Positions 35,102 to 46,872 are shown, numbered from the stretch's first letter. The stretch: 64,000 nucleotides of DNA from CBDBZL01 sp965213545 (GCA_965213545.1 CBDBZL010000002.1:868001-932000), one strand, 5' to 3'. Notes: generated by a model from the letters alone, not told the origin. Program-made: numbers and translations.

Positions 35102-36073
35102 GTGACCGACGCGGCGCCCGGGGCAGCGTTCGTCGAGCGGTTCGCTTCATCGCTTTCGCGGCTCCAGGCAACCAATGGCATTATGCAAGGTCGCATCGGG
35201 CTTGCCGTGTCGGGTGGCAGCGATTCGATGGCCATGTTGGTGCTCGCGCATGCCGCGATCCCCGGCGGTTTCGAGGTCGCCACGGTGAACCACGGGATTC
35301 GACCCGAAGCGGCAGCCGAATGTGCGCTGGTCGAACAAGCATGTGACGCGCGGGCGATCCCATGCGCCATTCTCGAGGTGAGTCCGGCCAGCGGAAACCT
35401 TCAGCACGAAGCGCGCGAGGCGCGCTACCGGGCGCTGGCCGCTTGGGCCGACCGCCGGGGCCTTGGCGCACTCGCCACCGCGCATCATGCGGACGACCAG
35501 GCCGAGACGGTGCTGATGCGGCTCAACCGGGGCAGCGGCATCGACGGTTTGGCCGGCATCCGTGCGCGGCTGGTCCGTGCCGATCTCGGCGTGACCCTCA
35601 TCCGCCCGCTGCTCGGTTTCCGGCGGGATGAACTTGCCGGGGTGGTCGATCGGGCGGGCCTCGAGGTGGCGCGCGATCCTTCCAATAACGACCGCAGCTT
35701 CGATCGTGTGCGCATCCGCCAGGCGCTGGCGAGCGCCGACTGGCTCGATCCGGCGGCGCTGGCACGCTCGGCTGCGCATCTAGCCCAAGCGCACGAGGCG
35801 CTCGATGCCTATGCGGCGCTGATCTGGCACGAAAACGTGCGGCAGACGCGCGATAACATCCGCATCCGCCCCGGTGCCCCGCGCGCGGTGATGCTCCGGT
35901 TGCTGATGCGCGCGATCGGCGAACTGGGCGAGCACGAGCCACGCGGCGGAGAGGTCGCCATGCTTCTCGACCGGCTCGAGGCTGGCGAGCGTGCAAATCT
36001 CGCCGGAGTGCTGGCTACGGCAGAACACGGGGACTGGATCCTGTCCCTCGAACCGCCCCGACGCACCGGGTAG
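35102..36073 (+). CDS. tilS: tRNA(Ile)-lysidine synthase TilS
   Basis: It modifies C34 of the AUA-decoding tRNA-Ile to lysidine. The PP-loop motif SGGSDS is at residues 37-42, and VNHGIRPEA, HHADDQAETVLMRLNRGSG and RPLLGF follow. It starts with GTG at 35102 and is 323 residues long. That length fits the compact forms that lack a full C-terminal domain. In many sphingomonads ftsH follows tilS; here the next 357 bp are empty. Confidence 0.93.
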   Translation: MTDAAPGAAFVERFASSLSRLQATNGIMQGRIGLAVSGGSDSMAMLVLAHAAIPGGFEVATVNHGIRPEAAAECALVEQACDARAIPCAILEVSPASGNLQHEAREARYRALAAWADRRGLGALATAHHADDQAETVLMRLNRGSGIDGLAGIRARLVRADLGVTLIRPLLGFRRDELAGVVDRAGLEVARDPSNNDRSFDRVRIRQALASADWLDPAALARSAAHLAQAHEALDAYAALIWHENVRQTRDNIRIRPGAPRAVMLRLLMRAIGELGEHEPRGGEVAMLLDRLEAGERANLAGVLATAEHGDWILSLEPPRRTG

Positions 36074-36430
36074 CTACTTAGGTGTGAAACGAAAGGTGGG
36101 AGCGCGGGTAAGCCGGGTCATGCAGCATGGCTTGGAGGCCGCCAGGTACCGCGCAGCCTCGTGGAGATGCCGACCAAAGCTGGCAGCCATGCCCCACGCC
36201 AAAGCGACTTCAAGCGCCAGTGCGGTGCTCGCGCATTTCCGGACAGATCGCTGCCTTGGCTAAACAGCCTTTGGTCATACTGATCCGAAGGACAAACGCG
36301 CTAAGAAGAGCGCCCGTCCTGCTGGATCAACCATACGCAAGGCCCGACGAGGGGCGAGCAATCCCAGGTCCTGCCCCGACCGCAGTAACGGCCAAAGTTC
36401 GACGAGAATACCCCGCCCTCCCCCGCGCGA
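36074..36430. other. Non-coding stretch after tilS
   Basis: About 357 bp with only short frames and no recognisable protein, repeat or terminator. The expected neighbour ftsH is missing, so this may mark a rearrangement point between the tilS strand and the minus-strand ED operon. Confidence 0.5.
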
Positions 36431-37039
36431 TCAACGCAGCGCCGCAGCCGCTCGTGCTAGCCGCGCGATCTCTTCGGGCGGGGCTGCGCGCGGGGCGACC
36501 CATGAGCCGCCCACACACAGCACGGGCTCCAGCGCCAGCCAGTCGCCCGCATTGGCAGCGCTCACCCCGCCCGTGGGACAAAAGCGCGCCTCGCCAAAGG
36601 GTGCGGCAAGCGCCTTGAGCGCCGGAATGCCGCCCGCCGCCTCAGCCGGGAAGAACTTGAAATGGCTGAGCCCCATGTCGCGCCCGCGCATCAGATCGCC
36701 TGCGGTGGCGATCCCCGGAAGGAACGGCACCCGGGCCTCGATCGCGGCGCGCCCGAGCGGTTCGGTCAGACCGGGCGAGACGATGAACCGCGCGCCTGCC
36801 GCCAGCGCCTGGTGGAGCTGGCGCGGATCGAGCACCGTCCCTGCGCCCACCACCGCGCCCTCCACCGCGGCCATCGCGCGGATCGCATCGAGCGCGGCGG
36901 GGGTGCGCAAGGTCACCTCGAGCGCGCGCAGACCGCCCGCGACCAGCGCCTGGGCGATCGGGCGGGCGTCGGCCGCATCCTCCACCACCAGCACCGGAAT
37001 GACCGGGGCCAGCCGCATGATCGCGCCGATATCGCTCAT
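36431..37039 (-). CDS. eda: 2-keto-3-deoxy-6-phosphogluconate aldolase
   Basis: The last Entner-Doudoroff enzyme, which splits KDPG to pyruvate and glyceraldehyde 3-phosphate. It is 202 residues, a class I aldolase. The block ALEVTLRTPAALDAI, GAGTVLDPRQ and the Schiff-base Lys in HFKFFPAEAAGG are seen, then FCPTGGVS. ATG 37039 overlaps the glk stop (ATGA), so it is coupled to glk. It is the last gene of the zwf-edd-glk-eda cluster. Confidence 0.95.
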   Translation of the reverse strand: MSDIGAIMRLAPVIPVLVVEDAADARPIAQALVAGGLRALEVTLRTPAALDAIRAMAAVEGAVVGAGTVLDPRQLHQALAAGARFIVSPGLTEPLGRAAIEARVPFLPGIATAGDLMRGRDMGLSHFKFFPAEAAGGIPALKALAAPFGEARFCPTGGVSAANAGDWLALEPVLCVGGSWVAPRAAPPEEIARLARAAAALR

Positions 37040-38061
37040 TTTCGTGCCGCTCCCCGGCCACCGCCATGCGCCTGATCGAAGGCCGCGGCCGCGCCATAGA
37101 GCCCGGGTTGTGGATGCGTGACCAGCTTGACCGGGATGCCCGCCAGCAGATGCTCGAACCGGCCCTTGAAGGTAAAGCGCTGCGCAAAGCCCGAGCGCGG
37201 CAGGTGATCGCGCAGCCGGTAACCCAGCCCGCCGGCGATCACCACCGCATCGGCCATATGGACCAGCGCGATATCGCCCGCGACCGATCCCAGCGTCATG
37301 CAGAACCGGTCGAGCGCGGCGGCGGCAAGCGCGTCCTCGCCGCTCAAGGCGAGCTCCCAGATCGCCCGTTCGTCGAGCGGCCCGGTTGCGCGCTGCTCGA
37401 TTGCGCCCTCCCCATTCTGGCGCTGCTCGATCGCCGCAAGCGTCTCGTAGATCGCCTCGATTCCCGGCCCCGCCGCCACCCGCTCGGCCGAGACGCGGCG
37501 GTGCTTGGCGCGCAGGCGTTTCAGGATCTGATCGTCGACCCGGTCGACCGGCGCGAAGTCGATATGCCCACCCTCGGTCGCCTGAACGCGGTAACCCCCT
37601 TCGCCATCCAGCCTGACATAGGCGACGCCGAGCCCCGTTCCCGGACCCACGATGCTGATCGTGCCGCTCGTCGGCAGCGGGCGCTGCGGTCCGGTAAGGT
37701 GGGCGAACCGGTCGGCAGGCGCGCGGGCGACCGCATGGGCCACGGCGCCGAAGTCGTTGAGCACCAAGGCTTTGTCGATGTCCAGCTGGCGTTCGATGGC
37801 GCCGGTATCGATCACCCAGTCGTTGTTGGTCAGCCGCATCACCTCGCCGGTGACGGGACCGGCAAGCGCGATGGCAGCGGCGCGCGGGACGTCGCCCTCG
37901 CACTCCCTGGCGAAATGCTCCCAGGCGGTCTTGAGGCTGGCATGGTCGGAGGTGGCGAGCGTTACCGGCTCGCCCAGCGTGATGGCGCCATCATCGGCGA
38001 TGGTGGCGAGCGCGAAGCGGGCATTGGTGCCGCCGATATCCACTGCGACCAGCCGGGTCAT
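37036..38061 (-). CDS. glk: Glucokinase
   Basis: It phosphorylates glucose with ATP. It belongs to the Glk family, 341 residues: VAVDIGGTNARFAL for ATP binding, LTNNDWVID with catalytic Asp, LVLNDFGAVAHAV, VGPGTGLGVAYV and ATEGGHIDF. It overlaps eda at its 3' end and starts 37 bp after edd. It supplies glucose 6-phosphate to Zwf. Confidence 0.95.
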   Translation of the reverse strand: MTRLVAVDIGGTNARFALATIADDGAITLGEPVTLATSDHASLKTAWEHFARECEGDVPRAAAIALAGPVTGEVMRLTNNDWVIDTGAIERQLDIDKALVLNDFGAVAHAVARAPADRFAHLTGPQRPLPTSGTISIVGPGTGLGVAYVRLDGEGGYRVQATEGGHIDFAPVDRVDDQILKRLRAKHRRVSAERVAAGPGIEAIYETLAAIEQRQNGEGAIEQRATGPLDERAIWELALSGEDALAAAALDRFCMTLGSVAGDIALVHMADAVVIAGGLGYRLRDHLPRSGFAQRFTFKGRFEHLLAGIPVKLVTHPQPGLYGAAAAFDQAHGGGRGAARK

Positions 38062-38098
38062 CGCGCTCCCCGGCCTTGCGCAAAACCCGCCGGGACAG

Positions 38099-39935
<1,837 letters not shown>

Positions 39936-39943
<8 letters not shown>

Positions 39944-41438
39944 GCCAGCTCACTCCATCGCGTTCGGCCAGCGCAATCGCCGCGCTGGGTCCCCAGCTTC
40001 CCGCACTATAGTGCCGGGGCGTCATCCCCTCGCGCGCCCACAAGACGCGGATCGCGTCGATCCACGCCCATTGCGCCTCCACCTCGTCGCGCCGCACGAA
40101 CAGCGTCTGGTCGCCATGCAACAGGTCGAGCAGCAGCCGCTCATAAGCGATCCGCTTGTACTTGCCGGTAAAGGCGTGCGGCATGGCGATGTCCAGCGGA
40201 ACCGGGCGCAGCACCATTCCCTCCTGCTCCAGCCCAGGCACCTTGGCCATCAGCGTGAGCGTCACGTTTTCCTGCGGCTGGATACCGATGAGCAGCGCAT
40301 TGGGGCGGATGCGCGCATTGTCGAAGATGGAATGGGGGATGGCGCGGAACCGGACCAGGATCTCGGTCACCCGCTCGGGCAGCCGCTTGCCCGTTCGCAG
40401 ATAGAACGGCACGCCCTTCCAGCGCCAATTGTCGACATGCGCCTTCAACGCGACGAAGGTCTCGGCGTCGCTTGGCCGACCCAGTTCCTCGTCATAGCCT
40501 GGCACGATCTTGCCGCCCGCCGCGCCGCCGCGATATTGCCCCGTCACGCTCTCGTCGGGGCCAACCGGGCGCAGCGCGCGCAGCACCTTCACCTTCTCGT
40601 CACGCACCGCGCTGGCGTCGAAATGGCTGGGCGGCTCCATCGCCACCAGCGCGAGCAACTGGAGCATATGGTTTTGCACCATGTCCCTCAGCGCGCCCGT
40701 TCCCTCGTAAAAATCGGCGCGACCTTCCAGCCCCACGGTCTCGGCGACGGTGATCTGGACATGCTCGATGAAGGCGGCGTTCCAGACCGGTTCGAACAAG
40801 ATATTGGCAAAGCGCAGCGCGAGCAGGTTCTGCACCGTTTCCTTGCCCAGGTAATGGTCGATGCGGAAGATCTGCTCCTCCCAAAAGGCGCTGGCCACCG
40901 CGTCGTTGATCGCCCGGCTGGAGGCAAGATCGGTGCCGAGCGGCTTTTCCAGGCTGATCCGCACATTGGCTCTGGTGACCGAGCCGTCCGCGCCATGTGC
41001 GTCATTGCCCGCTTCGGCGCGGCCGGCGAGCTCCGCGCGCGCCAGACCCTTGATGGTCGGCTCGAACAAGCTCGGCGCGGTGGACAGGAAGATCACCAGA
41101 CCTTCTGGGCCCCCCACCGCCTTGGCGAGGTCAGTGAAACCTGCAGGCGTGGTCACATCGCAGGCGACATAGGTCAGCCGGTTGAGGAAATCCGCCACCC
41201 CGCCGCGCCGCTCGGCGGGCAGATATTGCTCGAGCGCGGTGCGGGCCAGGTTGCGGAAGGCGGCATCGCTCATCTGCGAACGCGCGGTGCCCACGATCTT
41301 GAGCGCGGGCGGAAGCAGATGCTCGGCGTGCAGCGCGGCAAGCGAGGGCAGCAACATGCGCTTGGCCAGATCGCCCGTGGCGCCGAACAGCAGCAGCGTA
41401 TCGGCAATTGCCGCTGTCTGGTCCTCGCGTCCGGTCAT
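39936..41438 (-). CDS. zwf: Glucose-6-phosphate 1-dehydrogenase
   Basis: The first gene of the ED operon, 500 residues. The NADP site is LLLFGATGDLAKRMLLPSL (core GATGDL). The substrate site reads RIDHYLGKETVQNLL and the catalytic His lies within it. ATG 41438 gives the normal N-terminus; a farther start at 41501 would add 21 residues. Its product is hydrolysed to 6-phosphogluconate; no pgl gene is present in the cluster. Confidence 0.95.
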
Positions 41439-41517
41439 GCGTATCGCCGCCTGCTGCCTGACCGGCGCGTTGCCGCTCCCGTCGCCGCCATGCAAGGGCA
41501 AGTTGGCCGCGGACGGT

Positions 41518-42333
41518 CTAATCGGCGCAGCGCACGGCGATGTGCTTGTCGCCGAACTCGGCGATGCCGAAAGTAGTCATGAAGCTGACATCGGCGGCAT
41601 CACGGCCGATGCCGATCTTCACCGTCTCGGCAGGGTCGGCCATACCGGTCGCATCGACGATATGCCAGGCGCCGCCGCCCGCAATTGTTGGGTCGGCCAG
41701 GAACACTTCGGCCACCGCATGGAAGTCGGGCGGCTCGACGCCGGGCGCATAGCACGAGACGAACCGGGCGGGCACCACCGAGGCCCTTGCCAGGCAGATC
41801 ATCACATGCGCGAAATCGCGGCAGATACCGCGCCGCTCGACGAAGGTGTCTATGGCGGTGGTGGTGGCGGTGCTGCTGCCCGGCACATAGCTGATATTGG
41901 TCGACAGCCAGTCGCGCATGGCGATGATCCGCTCGCCGCCGGCCAGCGTTCCGAACTCGTCGGCTACGAAGCTTTGCAGCCGGTCGGCCTGGCAATAGCG
42001 CGAATCGAACAGATACTCGACCGCCTCACCGGGCAGGTCGTGCGGGTTCATTCGATCGAGCGTATCGATCTTGGCCAGCATCCGGTTCACCTCGACCCGC
42101 GCATTGTAGGCGACCTCGAACTGGCCCTCGGCGCGCAGCCAGGTGCGCGTGCCGACCGCGTCATGCGCCATGACCCGGGCCATGTGCTCGGCATCGGTCA
42201 GCTGCGCGTCCGCCGACACGATCGTCTGTTCGGGAATTTCCGCCGCCTCGAATTGCAGCAACACGTCGCTGGGCCGAGGCAGGGTGAAAGAGAAACCGGT
42301 CTCGATGGCGATGGTTTTTGGGGAAGGCGTCAT
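41518..42333 (-). CDS. Transglutaminase-like family protein
   Basis: A protein of about 271 residues with a beta-rich N-terminal domain and a papain-like C-terminal core. The catalytic Cys lies in RRGICRDFAHV, the His in PPDFHAVAEVFL and the Asp in WHIVDATGMA. This Cys-His-Asp layout is the transglutaminase-like (TGc) family, often peptidases or amide hydrolases of unknown substrate. ATG 42333 is favoured over 42357. It is upstream of zwf on the same strand, 79 bp away. Confidence 0.85.
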   Translation of the reverse strand: MTPSPKTIAIETGFSFTLPRPSDVLLQFEAAEIPEQTIVSADAQLTDAEHMARVMAHDAVGTRTWLRAEGQFEVAYNARVEVNRMLAKIDTLDRMNPHDLPGEAVEYLFDSRYCQADRLQSFVADEFGTLAGGERIIAMRDWLSTNISYVPGSSTATTTAIDTFVERRGICRDFAHVMICLARASVVPARFVSCYAPGVEPPDFHAVAEVFLADPTIAGGGAWHIVDATGMADPAETVKIGIGRDAADVSFMTTFGIAEFGDKHIAVRCAD

Positions 42334-42526
42334 TGGCAAGCTCCGCGCGCTGGCCATAGCGGGAGCCGGCGCGCCTGGTCAGGTGCTGGTGGGACAAGCG
42401 CCACGCGCCTAGGGGCTGACAACGCGCAAGCCAAGCGTCCTAGTGCATATCTTTTTCGCCGCGCGGCGACAGGCATCGGCGCTCGGGCCCCGCCGATCAC
42501 CCGCCCGCCAACACCATTGCCCCCGA

Positions 42527-42943
42527 TCATTCTCCCAAGAGGTGCGCGATAACCTCGCGGCGATGAGGCGCCCGGCGATGTTCGGCAAGGAAGACGCCCT
42601 GCCATGTCCCCAGCGATATCCGCCCGCCCGTCACCGGCACCGCCAGGCTTACTCCGGTCAGCATCGCGCGGATATGCGCGGGCATGTCGTCGGGCCCCTC
42701 GTCGTCATGCTCGTACCCCGCCCCCTCGGGAACCATGCGCTCAAGCCAGGCGAACAGGTCGCGCCGAACCGCGGGCGCCGCGTTCTCGGTGATCAACAGG
42801 CCGGCGGAGGTGTGGCGGCAGAACAAGGTGAGCAGTCCCGCGTCGATACCGCTGGCCGAAACGAAACGCTCCGCCTCGCCGGTGATTTCGTACAGCCCTT
42901 TGCCGCCCGTCGCCACGGTGATGGAGGTGGTCGCCTGCTGCAT
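42527..42943 (-). CDS. yjbQ: Secondary thiamine-phosphate synthase-like protein YjbQ
   Basis: A 138-residue protein of the UPF0047/YjbQ family. It shows TLFCRHTSAGLLITENA with the conserved His-Thr-Ser, YEHDDEGPDDMPAHIRAML with the H-D-D and H pattern, and GTWQGVFLAEHR. These cluster around a metal or phosphate site. The role is inferred from weak thiamine-phosphate synthase activity known for the family. ATG 42943 is the conserved start. Confidence 0.9.
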   Translation of the reverse strand: MQQATTSITVATGGKGLYEITGEAERFVSASGIDAGLLTLFCRHTSAGLLITENAAPAVRRDLFAWLERMVPEGAGYEHDDEGPDDMPAHIRAMLTGVSLAVPVTGGRISLGTWQGVFLAEHRRAPHRREVIAHLLGE

Positions 42944-43099
42944 CCTACCTTCCATAAGCGACTTGCGCACCGCTGGCGAGCCGTCGGTCGGAGGCGCGCC
43001 CTGCGTTGAGCCAACCACCCCAACCGGCAGCGAAAAGCGCTGGACAGGGCTGCAGCCGTCCGGGCAAGTAAGTCGCCAGAAACCGCAAGGATCCGCGCC

Positions 43100-45175
43100 A
43101 TGTCCATTCACCCTGCTACCGTTCGCTGGCCGACCGCCGCACCCTCGCTCGCCGCGCTGGCATTCGTGCTCGGCGCCGCACCTGCCGCCGCCGAGGAGGG
43201 GATGTGGACCTTCGATGCCTTCCCCCAGGAACAGGTGCGCCAGACCTATGGCTGGGCGCCCGATCAGGCGTGGCTGACGGACGTGCAGCAGGCCGCGATC
43301 CGCCTGACCAATGGCTGCTCGGCCAGCTTCGTCTCGCCCGACGGGCTGATCCTGACCAATCATCACTGCATCTCCTCGTGCCTGTTCGACAATTCCACCG
43401 AAGCTGCAGACCTGCTGGAGGACGGCTTCATCGCCGAGCGGCGCGAGGACGAGAAGCTGTGCCCGGGTCAGCAGGCCGAGGTGGTCAGCCAAATCACCGA
43501 TGTCACCTCGCAGGTGCAACGCGCGTTCGACGGGTTGACGGGCGAGGCGCTCACCCGCGCGCGCGATGCCGAGATCGCGCGGATCGAGGCGGAAAACTGC
43601 CCCGACCAGGCGACCACCCGCTGTCAGGTGGTCACCTTGTTCGGCGGCGGCCAGTTCAAGCTGTACACCTATCTCAAATATTCCGAGGTCCGGCTCGCCT
43701 GGGCACCCGAGGCGCGCGCGGCCAGCTTCGGCGGCGATCCCGACAATTTCAACTTCCCGCGCTATTCGCTCGATGCCAGCTTCCTGCGTGCTTACGAGGA
43801 CGGCCGCCCGGTCGCCACGCCGCAGCATCTGCGCTGGAACCCGCGCGCGCCGCAGGAAGACGAACTGACCTTCGTGGTCGGCAATCCCGGTTCCACCGCG
43901 CGGCTTTCCACGCAGAGCCAGCTGGCCTTCGAGCGCGAAGTGCGCCTGCCTGTCCTCGTCGCCACCATCTCCGAGCTGCGCGGCCGGCTGATCGCGGCGA
44001 TGGACCAGAGCCCGGAGCGGATGCGCGAGGGAACCGACACGCTCTCCAGCATCGAGAACACGCTCAAGGTGCAGCTTGGCCGCACCCGCGCGCTGGGCGA
44101 CCCCGCATTCACCAACCGCCTGGCCCAGGCCGAGGGCGAGTTGCGCCAGATGAGCGCCGACAATGCGGCCATCGGCGATCCCTGGGGCGAGGTGGAGCAG
44201 GCGATCACCGCCTATCGCGCACTCTACGTGCCGCAGCGCTTCACCCAGCCTTCGGGCGATCTGTACGGCTATGCGCGCAACCTGGTGTTCGCCGCGCAGG
44301 AGCGCGCCAAGCCCAATGCCGAGCGCCTCCCCGGCTATACCGACAGCGCGCTGCCGCTGCTCGAGAAGCGGCTGACCGACAAGCGTCCGGTCTACCAGTG
44401 GCTCGACGAGCTGATCATGGAATGGTCGCTGTCCAAGGCGCGCGAATACCTCGGGGCGGACAATCCCGACACCCGGCTGCTGCTGGGCCGCGAGAGCCCC
44501 GAACAACTCGCCGAGCAGCTGGTGGCTGGCACCCGGCTGGCCGACGCTGACTATCGCCGCGAGCTGTGGGGGGGCGGTCTGGCGGCCATCGAGGCCTCGG
44601 ACGATCCGATGATCCAGTACGCGCTGCGGCTCGAACCGCGCCAGCGCCAGCTCCAGCAGCTGGTCGACGAGCGCACCTCGGGCCCGCTCGCCGCCGCCGG
44701 CGCGCGGCTCGCCGATGCGCGCTTCGCCGCCTATGGCGACAGCCTCTATCCCGACGCCACCTTCACCTTGCGGATCAGCTATGGCCGCGTGACGGGCTGG
44801 GAAGAGCGCGGCCGGCAGGTGCCGTTCGCGACCTTCATGGGCGGCACGTTCGAGCGCGCCACCGGCAACCCGCCCTTCGACCTGGCCCCCGGCCTTGCCG
44901 ACGCGCGCGAGGCGATCGACCCGGGCGTGGTCTATGATTTCGTCACCACCAACGACATCATCGGCGGCAATTCCGGCTCGCCGGTGATCGACCGCGCCGG
45001 CACCGTCATCGGCGCCGCCTTCGACGGCAACATCCACTCGCTGGGCGGCAATTACGGCTACGACGGCACCATGAACCGCACCGTCGCGGTCTCGGCACAA
45101 GCGGTCCAGGAAGCGCTCGAAACCATCTACCCCGCGCCCGCGCTGGTCGAGGAACTGGCCGCCAGCGGAGCATGA
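43100..45175 (+). CDS. S46 family dipeptidyl-peptidase (DPP7/DPP11-like)
   Basis: A secreted serine peptidase of 691 residues with a signal peptide (ending AAPAAAE). The chymotrypsin-like triad is seen as His in LTNHHCISS, Asp in GGDPDNFNFPR and Ser in GGNSGSPV. S46 enzymes remove dipeptides from peptides outside the cytoplasm. A conserved disulfide region follows the His. It is the last clearly core-type gene before the accessory region. Its stop overlaps the ATG of the next frame. Confidence 0.92.
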   Translation: MSIHPATVRWPTAAPSLAALAFVLGAAPAAAEEGMWTFDAFPQEQVRQTYGWAPDQAWLTDVQQAAIRLTNGCSASFVSPDGLILTNHHCISSCLFDNSTEAADLLEDGFIAERREDEKLCPGQQAEVVSQITDVTSQVQRAFDGLTGEALTRARDAEIARIEAENCPDQATTRCQVVTLFGGGQFKLYTYLKYSEVRLAWAPEARAASFGGDPDNFNFPRYSLDASFLRAYEDGRPVATPQHLRWNPRAPQEDELTFVVGNPGSTARLSTQSQLAFEREVRLPVLVATISELRGRLIAAMDQSPERMREGTDTLSSIENTLKVQLGRTRALGDPAFTNRLAQAEGELRQMSADNAAIGDPWGEVEQAITAYRALYVPQRFTQPSGDLYGYARNLVFAAQERAKPNAERLPGYTDSALPLLEKRLTDKRPVYQWLDELIMEWSLSKAREYLGADNPDTRLLLGRESPEQLAEQLVAGTRLADADYRRELWGGGLAAIEASDDPMIQYALRLEPRQRQLQQLVDERTSGPLAAAGARLADARFAAYGDSLYPDATFTLRISYGRVTGWEERGRQVPFATFMGGTFERATGNPPFDLAPGLADAREAIDPGVVYDFVTTNDIIGGNSGSPVIDRAGTVIGAAFDGNIHSLGGNYGYDGTMNRTVAVSAQAVQEALETIYPAPALVEELAASGA

Positions 45176-45663
45176 GTCCACGCGTCTGGCACATTGGAAA
45201 GCGGGCGCACCCGTCGCCGCAAAAGGAGGAAGGCCTTCTAGACAAGTTGAAGGGCCTCGTATGTGCTCTTCCGACATTGGGTATTGGAGGTGGAGCGGAC
45301 GCCTATGCGGGGTTGGGCGGATCAGTTGGCGGTTCGTATAACTTCGACTTAGCAAACGGGCGCTTTGGCGGTTCGGCTTATGTCGGAGTTGGCGTCGGCC
45401 TGGGAGTTAATGCCGGTGTCCAAGGCACGGGGGGTCCAATTGGGGGAGGCACTATCTCAGCAAACGTCGGTGTTTCCGGCGGTTTTACGGCGCCTGTAGC
45501 ACCGGGATTAAATGTCGGCGCTTCCGGATCATACAATGTCATTGGAACCGATCCTGGCTTTTCCGGTGGCGCTTTGGGAAGAGCCGGGACGCCTTCCATG
45601 AATGGCAATTTACCAGCCAACGGCGGCTTTATGACGCCCTCTCTGTACGATCTTGGGTGTTGA
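45172..45663 (+). pseudogene. Rhs-type toxin C-terminal fragment, glycine-rich
   Basis: A 163-residue frame with no good start, since the ATG merely overlaps the peptidase stop. It is glycine-rich and beta-patterned (GGGADAYAGLGGSVGGSY, YVGVGVGLGVNAGV) and ends TPSLYDLGC. That resembles the C-terminal end of Rhs-repeat polymorphic toxins in sphingomonads. Nothing of the Rhs core precedes it. I treat it as a displaced tip left after rearrangement; a true small secreted protein is possible. The base composition is lower in GC than the peptidase before it. Confidence 0.5.
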
Positions 45664-45672
45664 GTGGAAAAG

Positions 45673-45831
45673 ATGCGCCCGATAAGCTCTTTGATTCTGT
45701 TTTGGATTGTATCGGCAGCAATGTCTTGGCTGTTAACCGGAGACCTTCTGACCGCCGCAATTGTTTTCTTCTTCGTCGTTACAGTCGTTGTAGCCTGGTA
45801 TTGGTGGATGATTAAACGTCGCGAGAATTAA
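45673..45831 (+). CDS. Small two-helix membrane protein, possible immunity protein
   Basis: A 52-residue frame from ATG 45673 with GGAAAAG before it. It has two hydrophobic helices, about 5-22 and 27-46, and ends KRREN. The position directly after an Rhs-tip fragment is where immunity proteins lie. No sequence family is recognised. It is too short for most gene callers. Confidence 0.5.
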   Translation: MRPISSLILFWIVSAAMSWLLTGDLLTAAIVFFFVVTVVVAWYWWMIKRREN

Positions 45832-46253
45832 CGCCGCAAAATAAGCCGTGCGCAACAACCTCTGCAGGCAATCTTGCCACGGCCGTCGGGCATGCGGGAA
45901 CGGCTGATAGTGCTTTTGGGAACCTAGCGGAAACCGAAGGCCAAGGTAAGTATTTCGCTCCTGCATCCGGTGCACTTGCTGTAGCCGAAGGTGCTAGCAG
46001 AGCCGTAGACAGCGCTGCTAGGGGCGAGACGATGGACGTGACGTTCGCTCGCGTCGTCTTACTCGCAATCGGGGGTATCGCCGGAGGTGCATTAGGAGAG
46101 CTCGCTGGGGCATTGGCTGGCGCAGGAACTCCTGCCTCAATCGTTTTAGGTGCAGGGGGAGCGACCCTTGGAGCTGCCGCAGGAGCAGCGGCTGGCGACT
46201 GGCTAGCTAATCAGATCGCACGTCGTGCCGCGCCGCCGCGTCCGGGGTGTTGA
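45816..46253 (+). pseudogene. Second Rhs-type toxin tip fragment (glycine zipper)
   Basis: An open frame from 45816 to the stop at 46253 lacking an early start; the first ATG is at 46032. It reads NLATAVGHAGTADSAFGNLAE, then ASGALAVAEGASRAV, and a glycine-zipper membrane segment (GGIAGGALGELAGALAGAG, GAAAGAAAGDWLANQIA). This resembles the region after the core in Rhs and PAAR toxins. It starts right where the small membrane gene ends, so it looks like a broken-off tip joined by recombination. Confidence 0.5.
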
Positions 46254-46261
46254 GAACAGCA

Positions 46262-46706
46262 GTGACAGAACACAAATTCTATTCTTCGCGAAAATCTCTA
46301 ATTTTCATTGTAGTTATTGCGTTGGCGATTGGGATTAGCACCTTTTGTATTTGGTACAGATGGAGGCTATATGTTCGGCTCGATAATGAACATCGGATGT
46401 TCTCCCGTTATCGGATACCTTTTGTTTGGTGCAAGTTTAGCTGTTGGACTTTTTCATTTGCCAAATTTGATGAGAGCCTTCACTCGCAAGCCAGCGATCA
46501 CTGTTACGGACGATTTCATTCGTTTGCATCAGTTTCCGGCCCGGACGATCCCCACGTCAAAGGTAAGGGGTGTATCCAGCGAACTCGGCTCAATGCTGTT
46601 GAAGCTTGAAGGCAATAGGAAAAAATGGGTCAATCTGAAGATCGTCGAATCGTCTCATGACTGTGTCGAGGCGGTCGTAAGGGTGATCGGTCGGGGTAAC
46701 CACTGA
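46262..46706 (+). pseudogene. STM3941-like membrane PH-type protein, frameshifted
   Basis: GTG 46262 opens EHKFYSSRKSLIFIVVIALAIG, one hydrophobic helix, in one frame. The continuation, GCSPVIGYLLFGASLAVGLFH (second helix), then FTRKPAITVTDDFIRLHQF and IPTSKVRGV, is in the next frame. Both halves fit the STM3941 family (helix, helix, PH-like domain). Removing one T from the run at 46343-46346 joins them into about 147 residues. It lies after an Rhs tip, the usual place for immunity genes. The downstream ATG 46371 could still give the second half. A sequencing error cannot be excluded. Confidence 0.6.
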
Positions 46707-46872
46707 ACAGCGCGGATTTGCGCGCCGCTCGTTGAACGGACCCGGCCCAGCTGCCGGATCGGCCCCACGCATCGTGGGATCTTCGAGCACACCGTACGCA
46801 TCTCCGATGCAGAAAGGTATTGTTTACCAATAGTTTGCTCGAATTTGTTTCTCAAAAACGAGGAGCAGATCA

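Noticed and set aside
42527..45355. 942-residue minus-strand frame covering the S46 peptidase
   Set aside because: Only its last 138 residues (YjbQ) are real; the rest is antisense to the peptidase.
46821..46832. TGTTTACCAA near 46825 and TTGTTACCAA near 56942, considered as shared recombination sites of the recombinase pairs
   Set aside because: The resemblance is short, AT-rich and not accompanied by a longer repeat, so chance is likely.
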